Origin: Hyaloraphidium curvatum
Lineage: Eukaryota; Monoblepharomycota; Hyaloraphidiomycetes; Hyaloraphidiales; Hyaloraphidiaceae
NCBI GenBank assembly: GCA_025558095.1
Contig: JAIVFI010000004.1
Span: 806,001-870,000, forward strand
Reading direction: 5' to 3'
DNA: 64,000 nt
Shown here: positions 21,814-31,409 of the stretch, piece after piece
Position numbering within the stretch: the stretch's first letter is position 1
How the letters are laid out: each line of letters starts with the position of its first letter
The notes under the pieces: generated by a model
What the model saw: only the letters and a program-made list of their open reading frames with translations
What the model was told of the DNA's origin: nothing
Database searches by the model: none
Translations under genes and position numbers: made by a program

Positions 21814-21962
21814 GCTCCGCGGCCGAGGGGGAGGGGAGGTTAGCGGGTTCAGATAGGACCCCCAAGCGTCACAGTCACGCGACGTCGTCGACAGGCTCCT
21901 TATGCCTTGGCAAATGGCCCCTTTGCGATCAGCGGGGTGCGATCAGCGCCTGTGATAGAGAC

Positions 21963-22008
21963 CGGAAGTACATCATCAAGGAGATCTACTACTGATGCTG
22001 TACTTCCG
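21963..22008. repeat. Inverted repeat around a putative start codon
   Basis: The arms CGGAAGTACA (21963-21972) and TGTACTTCCG (21999-22008) are perfectly complementary over 10 bp with a 26-nt loop. The ATG at 21995 lies in the loop next to the right arm. Confidence 0.7.
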
Positions 22009-22588
22009 AACACGTCGGAAGCGGGACGAAATCACCAAACCCGGCCTCCGCCATGCTCCGCACCGCCTCGTTTCCGTGCGTGCGCACCTTCCCGTTCGTC
22101 CACTGCGGCTTGTCGACGTTCCTCGCCCGCCGGCGGTCCTCGGGGCCCGGCCCCTGGGGGCGAGCGCCGCGGATGTGCCCAACGTCAACGACCTTCTGCG
22201 CACGCTCGTCAGCGGCCGTCGCGAGCAGTTCTGGCAGCGTTACTTCCTGTCGGACCCACCGTTCCTGCGGACCATGGCTCGGTGCAGTGGGCAGCAGGAG
22301 GCCGTCAGCAGGGCAATTGAGAGGAACAAGCGTGATGCACTTGAGAAGCTGGCGAGGAGCGAAGCTCAAAGTATGGTTGGCCTTTACAGGTACCTCTGCG
22401 AAGGCATCCACAATCCGCGTGGGGTGCACTTTCTTCCGATCGCGGCCGGCGACAGAAGGCGTGTTTGTCAGCTGCAGGGGATCGCCGACGCCTTCAAGGT
22501 CGAGTGGCGGGTCATAGATCGGGCAGACATCGGCATCGACAAGGTCTACGCCCCCGTCCCCGGAGATTCGGCAGAGGGCGACACGTGA
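21995..22588 (+). CDS. Hypothetical protein
   Basis: Open frame of 197 aa with no recognised family. The part from residue ~65 has ordinary amino-acid composition (DVPNVNDLLRTLVSG, then KRDALEKLARSEAQSMVGLY, ending DRADIGIDKVYAPVP). The first 60 residues are Arg/Pro-rich and may not be real coding: the true start could be the ATG at 22053 joined by an intron. A 279-codon frame exists on the opposite strand (21989-22828), but its composition is less protein-like. The direction is chosen on composition alone. Confidence 0.4.
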   Translation: MLYFRTRRKRDEITKPGLRHAPHRLVSVRAHLPVRPLRLVDVPRPPAVLGARPLGASAADVPNVNDLLRTLVSGRREQFWQRYFLSDPPFLRTMARCSGQQEAVSRAIERNKRDALEKLARSEAQSMVGLYRYLCEGIHNPRGVHFLPIAAGDRRRVCQLQGIADAFKVEWRVIDRADIGIDKVYAPVPGDSAEGDT

Positions 22589-22900
22589 CGAAGGCCTGCT
22601 CGGGAATTTCGTACGGAAAGGGGGCCGAAGATTCGGGTACGGCCCGACGAGGCGCCTTTCTCGCGTCGGGTTCTTTTGGGCGAGGCTGTGTGGCGCGATC
22701 GAAGAAGCAAGAGGAGCTTTGGCGTGGAGCCCGCGTGTACTTTCCTTTGATTCCTTTGTCAATGATACTCCTTTCGTGACTGACGCTCGTGCAGCCGCCA
22801 CCCGCGCAGTGTCTCCCAAATCCCACACTCACAAATCCCACCCACCCCCCGGAAACGAGGGCCCAAATCCCAACCCAACGGTCCTCACCGCATCACCCAG
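22589..22900. other. Gene-free stretch
   Basis: Intergenic region upstream of the dehydrogenase gene; nothing supported. Confidence 0.35.
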
Positions 22901-24103
22901 ATGGCCACCGACCCTGCCGTCGTCCTGCACGGCGTGCGTGACCTGCGGCTCGACCAGGTGCCGCGGCCGAGCCCCGGCCCCGGCGAGGTCCTCGTGCGCA
23001 ACCGCGCGTGCGGCATCTGCGGTTCCGACTTGCACTGGTGGAAGGGAGAAATGCCGGTGCGCACCTTCCCATTCCCGATGGGCCATGAAGCGAGCGGAAT
23101 CATCGAGGCGGTCGGGGACGGGGTCAAGAATCTCAAAGTCGGCGACCGCGTGGCGATGAAACCCGGCGCGGGGACGGCGATGCTCGCTCGCTACTCGAAG
23201 CAGATAGCCGAGAACTGCTTCGTGCTCCCGCCGCACGTGTCGTTCGAGGAGGGGGCCTTTGTCGAGCCGTGAGGTTTACCGCGCCCCGGACGGACACCTG
23301 CCGACCCCGCGTCCCGTCACAGGCTCGCGGTCGGTCTTCACGCCGTCAAGCGCGCCGGTTTCCCTGTCTCGGCAACGTCCACCGCCCCAAGGCCGTCCAA
23401 CATCCTCGTCATCGGGGCCGGACCGATCGGGCAGACGGTGTTGGTCTGCGCCAAGGCGTTGGGTGCGGCGTGGGTCGGCGTGGTCGACAAGCGCGAGGAC
23501 AGGCTCGAGGCTGCGGCGAAAGTGGGTCTCGGAGTCTGAGTAGGTCGTCTGCTGGATTCTTACATGTCTTCGTGTTCGAAGATCGGCGCCGATGCCACTA
23601 TCGTCCCGCCATCCGGACTGGCCCCCGGCGAAACTCCTCCTCCCGAAGCCGGTTTCTTCACCGAGCGGGTCCCCGAGTCTACCTGGGCGCTCGCCAACCG
23701 CGTCAAGGCCGTCGTCCCGAATGGCGGGGCTGTGGATGCCGTCGTGGACTGCGTGGGAGTCACCGAGACCCTCAACGTGGGTTCGCCCGCGGCAATCTTT
23801 CCGCTCGCCCTCATTTCCCAGCAGACCGCCCTCACCCTCGTCAAACCCCACGGCGCGGTGGTCAACGTCGGCATCGGCGCCTTCAAGAGCAACGGCCTCG
23901 ACCTGATCCTGATGGCGCTCAAGCAGGTCGACCTCAAGGGCGTGTTTGCGTACCCGGAGGAGTACCCCGAGGCCCTGGAGCTCATCGCTTCGGGTCGCGT
24001 GGACGTCAAGCCGCTGATCTCCCACGTGATGCCGATCGAGGACTTTGAGAAGGGATACCAGACGGTGGGTCGGTCGCGGGCGGGCCGATTCTTGGGAGTC
24101 TGA
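22901..24103 (+). CDS. Zinc-type medium-chain (polyol/alcohol) dehydrogenase lacking the structural lobe
   Basis: Exons 22901-23268, 23323-23521 and 23582-24103 give 362 aa. Catalytic-zinc residues are present in CGICGSDLHWW and GHEASG, followed by GDRVAMKPG. Homologous sorbitol/xylitol dehydrogenases then have a ~30-residue lobe with up to four Cys. Here the chain goes straight from MKPGAGTAMLARY to NCFVLPPHVSFEEGAFVEP inside one uninterrupted exon, so that lobe is missing. The Rossmann motif is NILVIGAGPIGQ, and VVDKREDRL suggests NAD preference (Asp). Introns are 54 and 60 bp, the second with a GAAG acceptor. An oxidation of a polyol or secondary alcohol is likely by family; the substrate is not determinable. 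Confidence 0.88.
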
Positions 24104-24836
24104 CGTAGGCTCGGTGTCGATAGGCGCTGGACGCAAAAGCAGGCAGTGTGAAAGTGATGTTTTCCCTGTAGCGCTAGTACGTGGACACCCGTTTTGCTCG
24201 GGATTGGGCCGGGTTCGGGATCGTGGAGGCGGAGGTGGAGGAGGCATCGTGGGAAGGGGGACAGTGGGATGCTGGGACCAACAAGTGGTGAATCCACGCA
24301 CCGGCCAGGCGGTTCGGAACGAACGGCTGGCGATTCGCTGGGTTAGCAAGGTTCCACCGGGTGGACGATCACCCGGGAAGCAAAGACTAAGCCATTGAGA
24401 GCCACGAAGCGCTCGCGCCGGGGGTTTTCAAGTCTTGGCCTGCCGTGGCAAAGGGGGATCAGCAGGAAGTCCGAGAAACTGTCTGCGATCTGCGATTCCG
24501 TGTCTTCAGATTACATTGCCCGCCCGAAGACTTCATTCCCATCGTTGGTTACTTGGCCGCGGCTCATCCCTCCCAGCCCCATTTCGCCCTCGAAGTGCCG
24601 TGACGGTCCCAAAACGTCTGCCGCCCCACAAAGACATCCTGACGATGTTTGCGGGTCGCGGATCGGGCGACGACGGCTTCGATCCGCGGCGCCGCGGATT
24701 CCGGCCTCGAGTTCCATGGTCAAGAGCACAGAAGCTCGGTCGTGCAATCGCCAAATCCGTGGGAGCCTCGGCGCAAACGGGTCGTCCGACTGTTCCAAGC
24801 TGGCCACAGCTGCCTCGAGGACCAGGGGCCGCCGCC
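24104..24836. other. Gene-free stretch
   Basis: About 730 bp between the dehydrogenase and MYND genes, which converge. Frames here are short and have no recognisable domains. Confidence 0.4.
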
Positions 24837-25238
24837 TCAGGGCAACGGCAACCCCAGCCTCCTTGCACTGGCCTTCCTGTACTCCTCGTCCTCGAGCCTC
24901 GCCCGGCCCTTCGTCGTGTTCTTGATCAGGCTCAGGTGCAGCCGCCGGTCGAGGTCGGTCACCTCGCCGAACTGCGCGATGATGAACTACCCCCACACGG
25001 CCTCTTCCTCCGGCCGCCACGGCCAGTCCCAGTTTGCGGGCGTTTTCCCGGGCTTCTTTGCGGCGGCCGGGCCGACCTTGGCCGCCCCCGCGCCCTGTGC
25101 GGCTTTGCACGCGTCCCTGTGGCCGGCCCTCCACGCGCTCCGCTGGCACTCGGCGGAGCAGTACCGCGCGGCGCGGCACCCCGTGCACGTCTTGTCCGCG
25201 GGCGCGCCGCATGCGTCGCTGGCGGGTGGGGCACTCAT
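24837..25238 (-). pseudogene. MYND zinc-finger protein interrupted by an in-frame TAG
   Basis: From the ATG at 25238 the frame encodes 83 residues: a MYND finger (CGAPADKTCTGC, YCSAECQRSAW, GHRDAC; all seven Cys and the His in expected spacing), then a Lys/Ala linker and NWDWPWRPEEEAVWG. TAG at 24987-24989 stops it. In exactly the same frame another 49 convincing residues follow (FIIAQFGEVTDLDRRLH, IKNTTKGRARLEDEEYRKA) before TGA at 24837-24839. No intron with usable borders removes the TAG without losing the flanking sequence. The gene is therefore either a very recent pseudogene, a readthrough case or a base error. MYND fingers bind proline-rich partner peptides. Confidence 0.7.
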
Positions 25239-25470
25239 GGGACCGGAGGGAGAGAACGGCGGGCGGGGAGACAGGGTCGTCCCAGGGTCGTCCGCCAAGG
25301 GACGCTCCCGCATGAGGAAAGGCCTCCTAAACCGCGATGCGGACCACGGCGGGGACAAATCGGCCCGATCTTGGACACTTCGAAGCTCGTCTTATCCCGA
25401 TTTGTTCGCGAAGTCTCTGTCTGCTTTTCATCGTCGGTTCACTTTGCGACGCTCGCGCATAGCACGTCGC

Positions 25471-26184
25471 TCAGGGGACTACGTCCGCACCGTAACCGTA
25501 CGAGGCCCAGTACTCGTGCTGTTGCTCAAGCGTCCACCCGCCATCGGCACTGCAGTCGACCAGCCCGCGGATTTCAGCCCTCCACCCCCTCGGGCGCGGA
25601 CGCCTCCCGTACGGCGGAATCCACAGGTCTTGGACCAGGTCGGGGGAGCCCAAAAAAGCAGGATATGCGGGGTGAATGACCAGCGATCCGCTCTTTGCCA
25701 AGACATTGAGCTCCGTCAGCAAGTACTGGATCTGCCTGAGGGCCGCGGATGTGACGACGGCGTGGCGGATCCGCCCGGCGGCCGCGCCAATGAGGTCCAT
25801 GGCAAAGCTCACTTGGGAGCCGGCAAGGTCCACTTCGAGCGAGCCAAGGTGCTTCATCTCCATCAGCAAGAAGCGGAGCTTCCTGATTTCCGCCTCCCCC
25901 ATGCCCGCGAGCCGCACCGAGACCTCGGACACCAGCTTCGGGTCGTCCAGCACGGAGCCGAGGAGCAGGAACCGCTGCCGATCGAAACGGAACCTCCTGA
26001 CGACGCATTCCAGGTTTCGTAGGTTGATGTCGATGCGCCGGAGGAGCGGCTCGTGGCCGATGGCGTAAGTCGCCCGGTCGGCCATGAGCCGGTGGAGCAG
26101 CGCCCGGCGCCACCCGCGAGCCGCGAGCACTTCCATGATCATCCGCACGAGCTCCGCGGGGAGCGTGGGGTCGGCGGCGGCCAT
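25471..26184 (-). CDS. F-box-like protein, intact family member
   Basis: Single exon, 237 aa. The N-terminus (DPTLPAELVRMIMEVLAARGW) resembles an F-box-like helix pair, followed by helical segments with leucines at LRR-like intervals (ISVNLRNLE-type, VSVRLAGMGEAEIRKLRFLL, SLEVDLAGSQ). The C-terminus has a characteristic Trp/Tyr-rich block, GWRAEIRGLVDCSADGGW then EQQHEYWASYGYGADVVP. That tail recurs in the pseudogene at 28220-29027 and in a fragment at 31739-31804. If truly F-box-like it would serve as an SCF substrate adaptor, but this is inference; I recognise no named family. Confidence 0.65.
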   Translation of the reverse strand: MAAADPTLPAELVRMIMEVLAARGWRRALLHRLMADRATYAIGHEPLLRRIDINLRNLECVVRRFRFDRQRFLLLGSVLDDPKLVSEVSVRLAGMGEAEIRKLRFLLMEMKHLGSLEVDLAGSQVSFAMDLIGAAAGRIRHAVVTSAALRQIQYLLTELNVLAKSGSLVIHPAYPAFLGSPDLVQDLWIPPYGRRPRPRGWRAEIRGLVDCSADGGWTLEQQHEYWASYGYGADVVP

Positions 26185-26396
26185 CGTGAGCGGGGAGAAG
26201 CAGCTAGGGAGCGTTTCGACGTTGTGAACGCCACGTCATCCCTTGTCTTCCTTGTGAGAAGGGTATCAAGGTCCGATACTCAACGAGCTGATTCCAATAC
26301 TCCAATACGACATTTATTGCAGAGAACCTTACATCATTGCGAACGACTTTGTTACATAGAACCTGACCATCCGCCAGACCCATGATTGCCATGAAT

Positions 26397-26448
26397 GTCG
26401 AACCGGTCAAGGGAGCCCCATGGTCGAACCGGTCAAGGGAGCCCCATG
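26397..26448. repeat. Two tandem copies of a 26-bp unit across a stop codon
   Basis: The 26-bp unit beginning GTCGAACCGGTCAAGGGAG occurs twice in perfect tandem (26397-26422 and 26423-26448). The second copy encodes, on the minus strand, the last codons and stop of the cysteine-rich gene; the first copy repeats that stop just downstream. Confidence 0.9.
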
Positions 26449-27837
26449 GCCATGAAGGTCAGAGCGATCCCGATCAAAAAGTCAGCTGCAGCTCGTCTCG
26501 AGGTGGCCGCGCTGGGCCTCGATGCAGCCGGGGCGGAGGACGGTGCCGTGGTCGGCTGTGTCGCAGACGAAGTGGCCGCAGCCGGCGCCTCGGTGCCAGT
26601 TGCCGCCGGTTGCCCCACTTCCTCCTCCACCAGCTCCTCAAGAGGCTCCTCCATCGGCTCCTCGCCGTTTGCACCGAGCGCGAACGAGGTCCCCGGCTTG
26701 GATTTGCAGGTCTGCGTCACGGCGTCGCAGAATCCGCTCGCGCACTGCCTGTTGCCGTCAATCCGAGGGCAAGACGAGCCCAGGGGCTTGCGGGTTTCGC
26801 ATTCCGTAGCGCCGCAGTACTGCCGCGACGTGCACTGCGAATGGTTGTCGCACGCAGCGCACTTGCCGGCCTTGCAGATGCCGCTCCTGCATTTGGCCGG
26901 GCGATCGCACAGCAGGCCATTGTTGTGCTTGGGACGGCAGCCGTTCAGGCCGTCCGGGTCGTTGGTCACGCAGAAGGCCTGGGACATGGCCGGGATGCCG
27001 ACGCACTTGCTGTCGTCCCGGCAACGTACGCACTTGCCCCCGAGGCACGAGTTGGACGCGCACTCGCGGTCGGAGGCGTCGCTGACGATGAAGGGACAGG
27101 GAGCATCCAGCACCTTGCGGTCGAAGCATCGCTTGGAGAAGCCGCAGTATTTGTCCGACGGGCAGTTCCTGGCACCGGTTGAGATAAGGTCAGACCAGCC
27201 TGATGGCGCGTCCAGTGCCGCTCTGTACCCACTCGTGGATGAGGCACTCGACGCACTTGCCGAAGTTGCACCTGCCCGAGAGGCATTCGGCGTCCCCGGC
27301 GATGAGGGAGCAGTCGGCGTCGAGAGGCTTGCGGGGCTGGCAAGTGACGCCGGCGCAGTACTGCGCGGCCGGGCACTCGGAGATTCCGCTGCGGCACTGC
27401 GAGCAGATCGAGTTCTTGCAGATCCGGCTCTCGCACATGCCGTCGCGGGAGCACGAGGACGAGACGGAAAGCCGGTTGCGGCAGGCCTTGGCGTCGGTGC
27501 AGAATCGGCCGGCGCCGCAGTGCGAGTCCTCCTTGCAGGCGACGCACCGGCCGAAATCGCAAAAGGTGGAGTCGCACTGCCTGTCGCCGTTGATCAGATC
27601 GCAGGAGTCGCCGTTGGACCTGGGGGGGAGTGGGAGGCAGCCAGAGCAAAGGAGGGAGTCAGTCCTTCGATTCGGCACGAGAACGCCTCCTGCCGGCCCG
27701 AACCTCTTCGAAACGCAGTTGCCAAAGTGGCAGAACTGGGTGGAGCGGCATCCGGCGTCGTTGGAGCAGGCGGCCGCGGCGGGAAGCAGCACCGCCAACG
27801 CGACCAGCACCGCGGCGGCAAGGATGTGGCTCGGCAT
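26433..27837 (-). CDS. Secreted cysteine-rich repeat protein with GPI-type C-terminus
   Basis: Exons 27837-27704, 27619-27233 and 27168-26433 give 418 aa. The signal peptide is MPSHILAAAVLVALAVLLPAAA. The mature chain is built of repeated disulphide units of the pattern C-x2-G-x-C-x2-C, C-x5-QYC-x3-C (for example GRCVACKEDSHCGAGRFC and GKCAACDNHSQCTSRQYC), each followed by a PLxxxC-type spacer. The last ~100 residues are Glu-, then Ala/Thr/Ser/Pro-rich and end in a short hydrophobic tail (AAADFLIGIALTFMAMGLP), suggesting a GPI anchor at the cell surface. Intron 27620-27703 is 84 bp and in frame; its removal restores the repeat spacing. The repeats recall EB/Dickkopf-like cysteine modules, but no ligand is known. 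Confidence 0.8.
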
Positions 27838-28219
27838 GGCGGCGGCGCTGGCGCGGAGCGGGTGGCGGCGGCGGCGCTGGCGACCGACAGGCGAGCAGAC
27901 GAGATAGCAACCGACCGGGAAGATTCCAATCGCGATGAGCTGTGTTGCGGCAACTTGCCGGCCCCAGCCGCCACCACCGAGGACTGGACCTTGCTGCCCC
28001 AAAGGATTCGGACGGCTCCCTCAACCCACCAAAGCACCGCTCCAAGGTCGCCGCATTACTGCGATGTAAGGAATAGCTGTAGTATTAGTTCCGCCCGAAG
28101 TGGTCAGTGCGATGCATTGGACGATCGGGCCCCTGAACCGTCGGACCCGCTGACGCATCTTCCCGACCGACCGTAGCAGCGGTCAAGTACGGGAATAGCG
28201 GCCCGCCCTCGGGGATTGA
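27838..28219. other. Gene-free stretch
   Basis: Region upstream of the cysteine-rich gene (its promoter side) and downstream of the F-box-like pseudogene; nothing else supported. Confidence 0.4.
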
Positions 28220-29027
28220 CTAGATTGTTGCGGGTCGTATTCCACTAATCAAGCCTCTCTTCTCTTGTCTCCATCGGGTGGGCCATTCAGGGACGACTAT
28301 CGCGCCGCACGCGTAAGAAGCCCAAAAGCCGCGCTGCTGTTCCACGGTCGGGCCTCCACTGGCACTGCAGTCGACGAGGCCGTGTATCACCGCCCTCCAA
28401 TGCAAGGGCTTGATGTGCCGGGGCCGCGGGAAAATGCCGTCGACCAAGGCTCGCCGGCCGAGCCGCACCGCGCCAATGGCCGGCCGCAGGGTGAGGAGGC
28501 CCCCGCCCGCCACCTGCCGTAGGCATCCAGCAAAATCTGCATCTGGGCGGGGCCGGCAGATTCGACGACGACCTCCCCGGCGGAATGAGCCGCGGCCTCG
28601 GCGAGACGGCAAGCGAACGACGTCCTCCGAGAGCCGGCCACATCGATTCTTGGCGAACGCACGCGTCCGAAACGCGTCAGCAGAGCCTCGAGCCCTTCGA
28701 AGGTCTCGCTGCCCATGCCCGCGAGCCGCACCGAGACCTCCGACACGGGGTCGGCGTCGGGAAGAGGCTAACGGGCGGGGCGAGGGCCCTCATCTCCCGG
28801 AAACTCCCAGCGGAAGAAAGCGATCGAAATGCGTCCTCCGAATCTCGCGATGGCCGCGCGGGCGTTTCCGTCGTGCACGTCGATCCGGCTAACGAGAGGC
28901 GTGAGTCCGCGAGAATAGCTCGCGCGGTCCGCCTGGCAGAAGGAGAGAGGCGTGCGCGCCAGCCGCGCGCGGCGGGCACTTCCAAAATAATCCGAACGAG
29001 CTCCGCGGGGAGCGATGGGTTCTACAT
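28220..29027 (-). pseudogene. Decayed copy of the F-box-like gene
   Basis: Homology to the 25471-26184 gene runs through its whole length but jumps between frames. The start ATG (29027) is followed at once by TAG (codon 2). LPAELVRIILEVPAARGW is readable, then RIDV...ARFGG lies in a second frame. VSEVSVRLAGMG...LAEAAAHSAGE is in a further frame, and the conserved tail (VIHGLVDCSASGG, WASYACGAIVVP) is in yet another. One nonsense codon plus at least three frameshifts make it a clear pseudogene. It has the same orientation as the intact copy, ~2 kb apart, with the cysteine-rich gene between them. Confidence 0.85.
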
Positions 29028-29122
29028 CGCGATCGGGGCACGAAGCACAGTGGAGCGGGGGAACCGGGGGACGCACGCCGCGCACGCGCGGAATCCGCGT
29101 TTCCGCACGCGCATTTCGCAGA

Positions 29123-29713
29123 ATGAATCCCGCCAGGGCCGCCGTCCTGCTCAGTTGCTCGCTTAAGAGGCCCCCATTCGTCGGACTCCGGGCCTTGAGT
29201 CCCCTGGGGGCGCGGGCCAACTCTCCCGTCTCGCTGACCGACTTCCCGGAACCCTCTCCGCCGAAGCTACGCGTCTCGGACCCGGACTATGCCTCCCGCA
29301 TTCGCACCTCGTTCTCGCAGCAGAACGCGATGGCCCTCCTCGGCGCCTCCATCGCCCGCGTGGCGCCCGGGGAGGTCGACATCGACCTGCCGTTCCACGA
29401 AAAGATCACGCAGCAGCACGGGTTCGTGCACGGCGGCGTGATCGCCGCCGTCATGGACTCGGCGTGCGGATATGCCGCGTCGACGCTGATGCCGGCCGAC
29501 GCGGGCGTGCTGACCGTGGAGCTCAAAGCCAACTTCCTGGCGCCGGCGGCGGGGGACGTGTTCCGATTCCGCGGGAAGGTGAAGAGGGCGGGGAGGTCGG
29601 TCAGCTTCGTCGAGGGGGAGGCGTTGGCGGTCAAGGACGGCGCGTCGAGGGTGGTGGCGACGATGCAGGCCACCATGATGACCATCCAGGGGAGGGACGA
29701 CGTGAAGATGTAG
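29123..29713 (+). CDS. Hotdog-fold thioesterase (PaaI/ACOT13-like)
   Basis: Single exon, 196 aa from ATG 29123; the upstream in-frame extension overlaps the pseudogene and is not used. The N-terminal ~45 residues are basic and hydroxylated, compatible with a mitochondrial presequence. The PaaI-type thioesterase core shows in LPFHEKITQQHGFVHGGV, the catalytic loop HGGVIAAVMDSACGYAA (Asp acts with the backbone of the HGG turn), LTVELKANFLAPAAGD and GEALAVKDGASRVVATMQAT. It probably hydrolyses acyl-CoA thioesters, though chain length is unknown. It converges on the beta-lactamase paralogue with 45 bp between stops. Confidence 0.9.
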   Translation: MNPARAAVLLSCSLKRPPFVGLRALSPLGARANSPVSLTDFPEPSPPKLRVSDPDYASRIRTSFSQQNAMALLGASIARVAPGEVDIDLPFHEKITQQHGFVHGGVIAAVMDSACGYAASTLMPADAGVLTVELKANFLAPAAGDVFRFRGKVKRAGRSVSFVEGEALAVKDGASRVVATMQATMMTIQGRDDVKM

Positions 29714-29758
29714 GCTACCTGGCTTGGGCTTGGGCAACAATCTCTTCCACCGAAGCCT

Positions 29759-31409
29759 CTACAGCTTCTGCTTGCCTTCCACGGCCCGCACCGCCTCGAC
29801 CACGGCTTCGCAGATCCTCTTGCCCCGCTCGTCGCCGTTCACTCCGGGGAACATCACATTCATCGCATATCCGGAAGCCACGCGGTGCTCGCGGTTCCAC
29901 TGAATGTGCGAACCCCCCGCTCCAAACCAGCCCGTCCAGCGAAACTCCTTGTCCTTGGGCAGCTTCTCGAAGCGCGCAAGCTTGGGCCGCGCGGGGTCGT
30001 CGTAGCTGATGATGATCTGCGGCCAGGTGGTGCCCTCGTTCGACTCGACGAAGCCGCCGTGCGTCCACTTGAAGCGCAGGTTCAGGACCAGGTCTGCGCA
30101 ATACGTTACCGTCAGAACCGGGCGGGTTCACTTCGGTCGGGATCGGTGACCCACCCTTCTGGTCCTTGTTCTCCTCCTCCACCACGTGCGCCCTCTCCCA
30201 CACCTCCTTCTTCAGGTATTCCTTCCCCCTGAATTTTCCCCCGCACGCCATCACCGCCGCCACCGTCGCCAGCGCGTGCGCGTTGGTCAGCATCGACCCC
30301 GACGGGCTCTGCCCCCTCCACATCCGCCACTCGAACGGCTCCGCCGCGTTCGGATCGCCGTCCAGCGGCCGCGACCCGTCCATCGCCTTGTAGCTCGGGT
30401 GGTCCACGTCCGGCGCGGCGGCGTTGAACGCGTCCCGCACGGGGTGGCTCGCCATCGGGCTCACGAAGGCGTCGGCCTCGCGGGGGAGGCCGCAGTAGCA
30501 CCGCATGCCCAGTTCGCGGCCGAGGGGGAGGAGGAGCTCGCCGATGGAGAGGCCGCGGGTGCGGCGGATGATTTCGTTGACGCACCAGTCGCGCGTGATG
30601 GCGTGGTCTGGGAGCGGGAGGGGTGGGTCAGGTCCGGCCGGGGAGCGGGCACGGCGGGGGGGTACGGACATGCCCGCGTGGTCTTGCCGCCGTTGTTGTG
30701 AGGCTGCTGCGCGATCAGCGCCGCGAGCTTGTCGAGGTTCTCCGTCAGCGTGTACTCGACGGGCGGGCGGTAAGGAGGGTCAACCCAGGCCACGCCGCCC
30801 TGGTCAGGACAAACAGAACACGGTCAGACGGCAACAGCTGGGCAGAAGGGGCGGGTTCCGCACCGAGTGCTCCAGCATCTCCTTCACCGTCACCTTGTCC
30901 TTGTTCCCCACACCGAATTCTGGCCAGATCTTGGCGATCCGGTCGTCGAAGTCAAAGTGGCCCTGCGAGATGCAGAGCAGGGCGACGAACGCGGCCTGCA
31001 GGTTCCTTGAGTAGGCGTTCTCGTTCGTGACCGGCGGTCCGACCACGCACCACCATCTTGCTGGACGAAAACACCACGTTGATCGTCCCGAAATCGTACT
31101 CCTTCGTCATCGCCTTGTCGATCCATCCTCCTACGAGGTCCACGACGACATCCTCGCCGTCTACCGGCCCGTTAGCTTCCACGTGCGGCGCACCGAGGGC
31201 GAAGACCCACGGTACACGCAGCACCCCGCGCCCAGCTCCAAATCCCGCCGGAAATTCTCCTCAAAGGCCCCGAGGACGGGTTCCCAGCCGGGCGCGACGT
31301 AGCCCTTGACGGGGAAGGTCTTGCCCGATGCCGAGGTGACCGAGCGGGAGACATTGACGGTGGGAGGGAGGGGCCGGGGGAGGACGGGGGAGGAAGCGGA
31401 GGAGGACAT
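29759..31409 (-). CDS. Serine beta-lactamase/esterase-family hydrolase (paralogue 2)
   Basis: Six exons: 31409-31211, 31160-31051, 30995-30864, 30799-30670, 30607-30155 and 30093-29759, 1359 nt in total, 452 aa. Every junction was fixed by alignment to paralogue 1 at 15246: GYVAPGWEPVLGAF, VVVDLVGGWID, the S-x-x-K site as SSSK, CISQGHFDFDDRIAKIWPEF, GGVAWVDPP, then after splicing AYHAITRDWCVNEIIRR, and a C-terminal GWFGAGGSHIQWNREH block. Introns are 50-64 bp, with donors GTGGGT, GTGCGT, GTGCGG, GTCCGT and GTGGGT. There is no clear signal peptide, unlike paralogue 1. The likely reaction is ester or amide hydrolysis; the substrate is unknown. Confidence 0.85.

Noticed and set aside
24975-24998. 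12-bp GT-AG segment that would remove the TAG in the MYND gene
   Set aside because: Far too short for a spliceosomal intron.
26395-28176. 593-codon plus-strand frame
   Set aside because: Antisense of the cysteine-rich gene, whose regular Cys spacing, signal peptide and intron borders lie on the minus strand.
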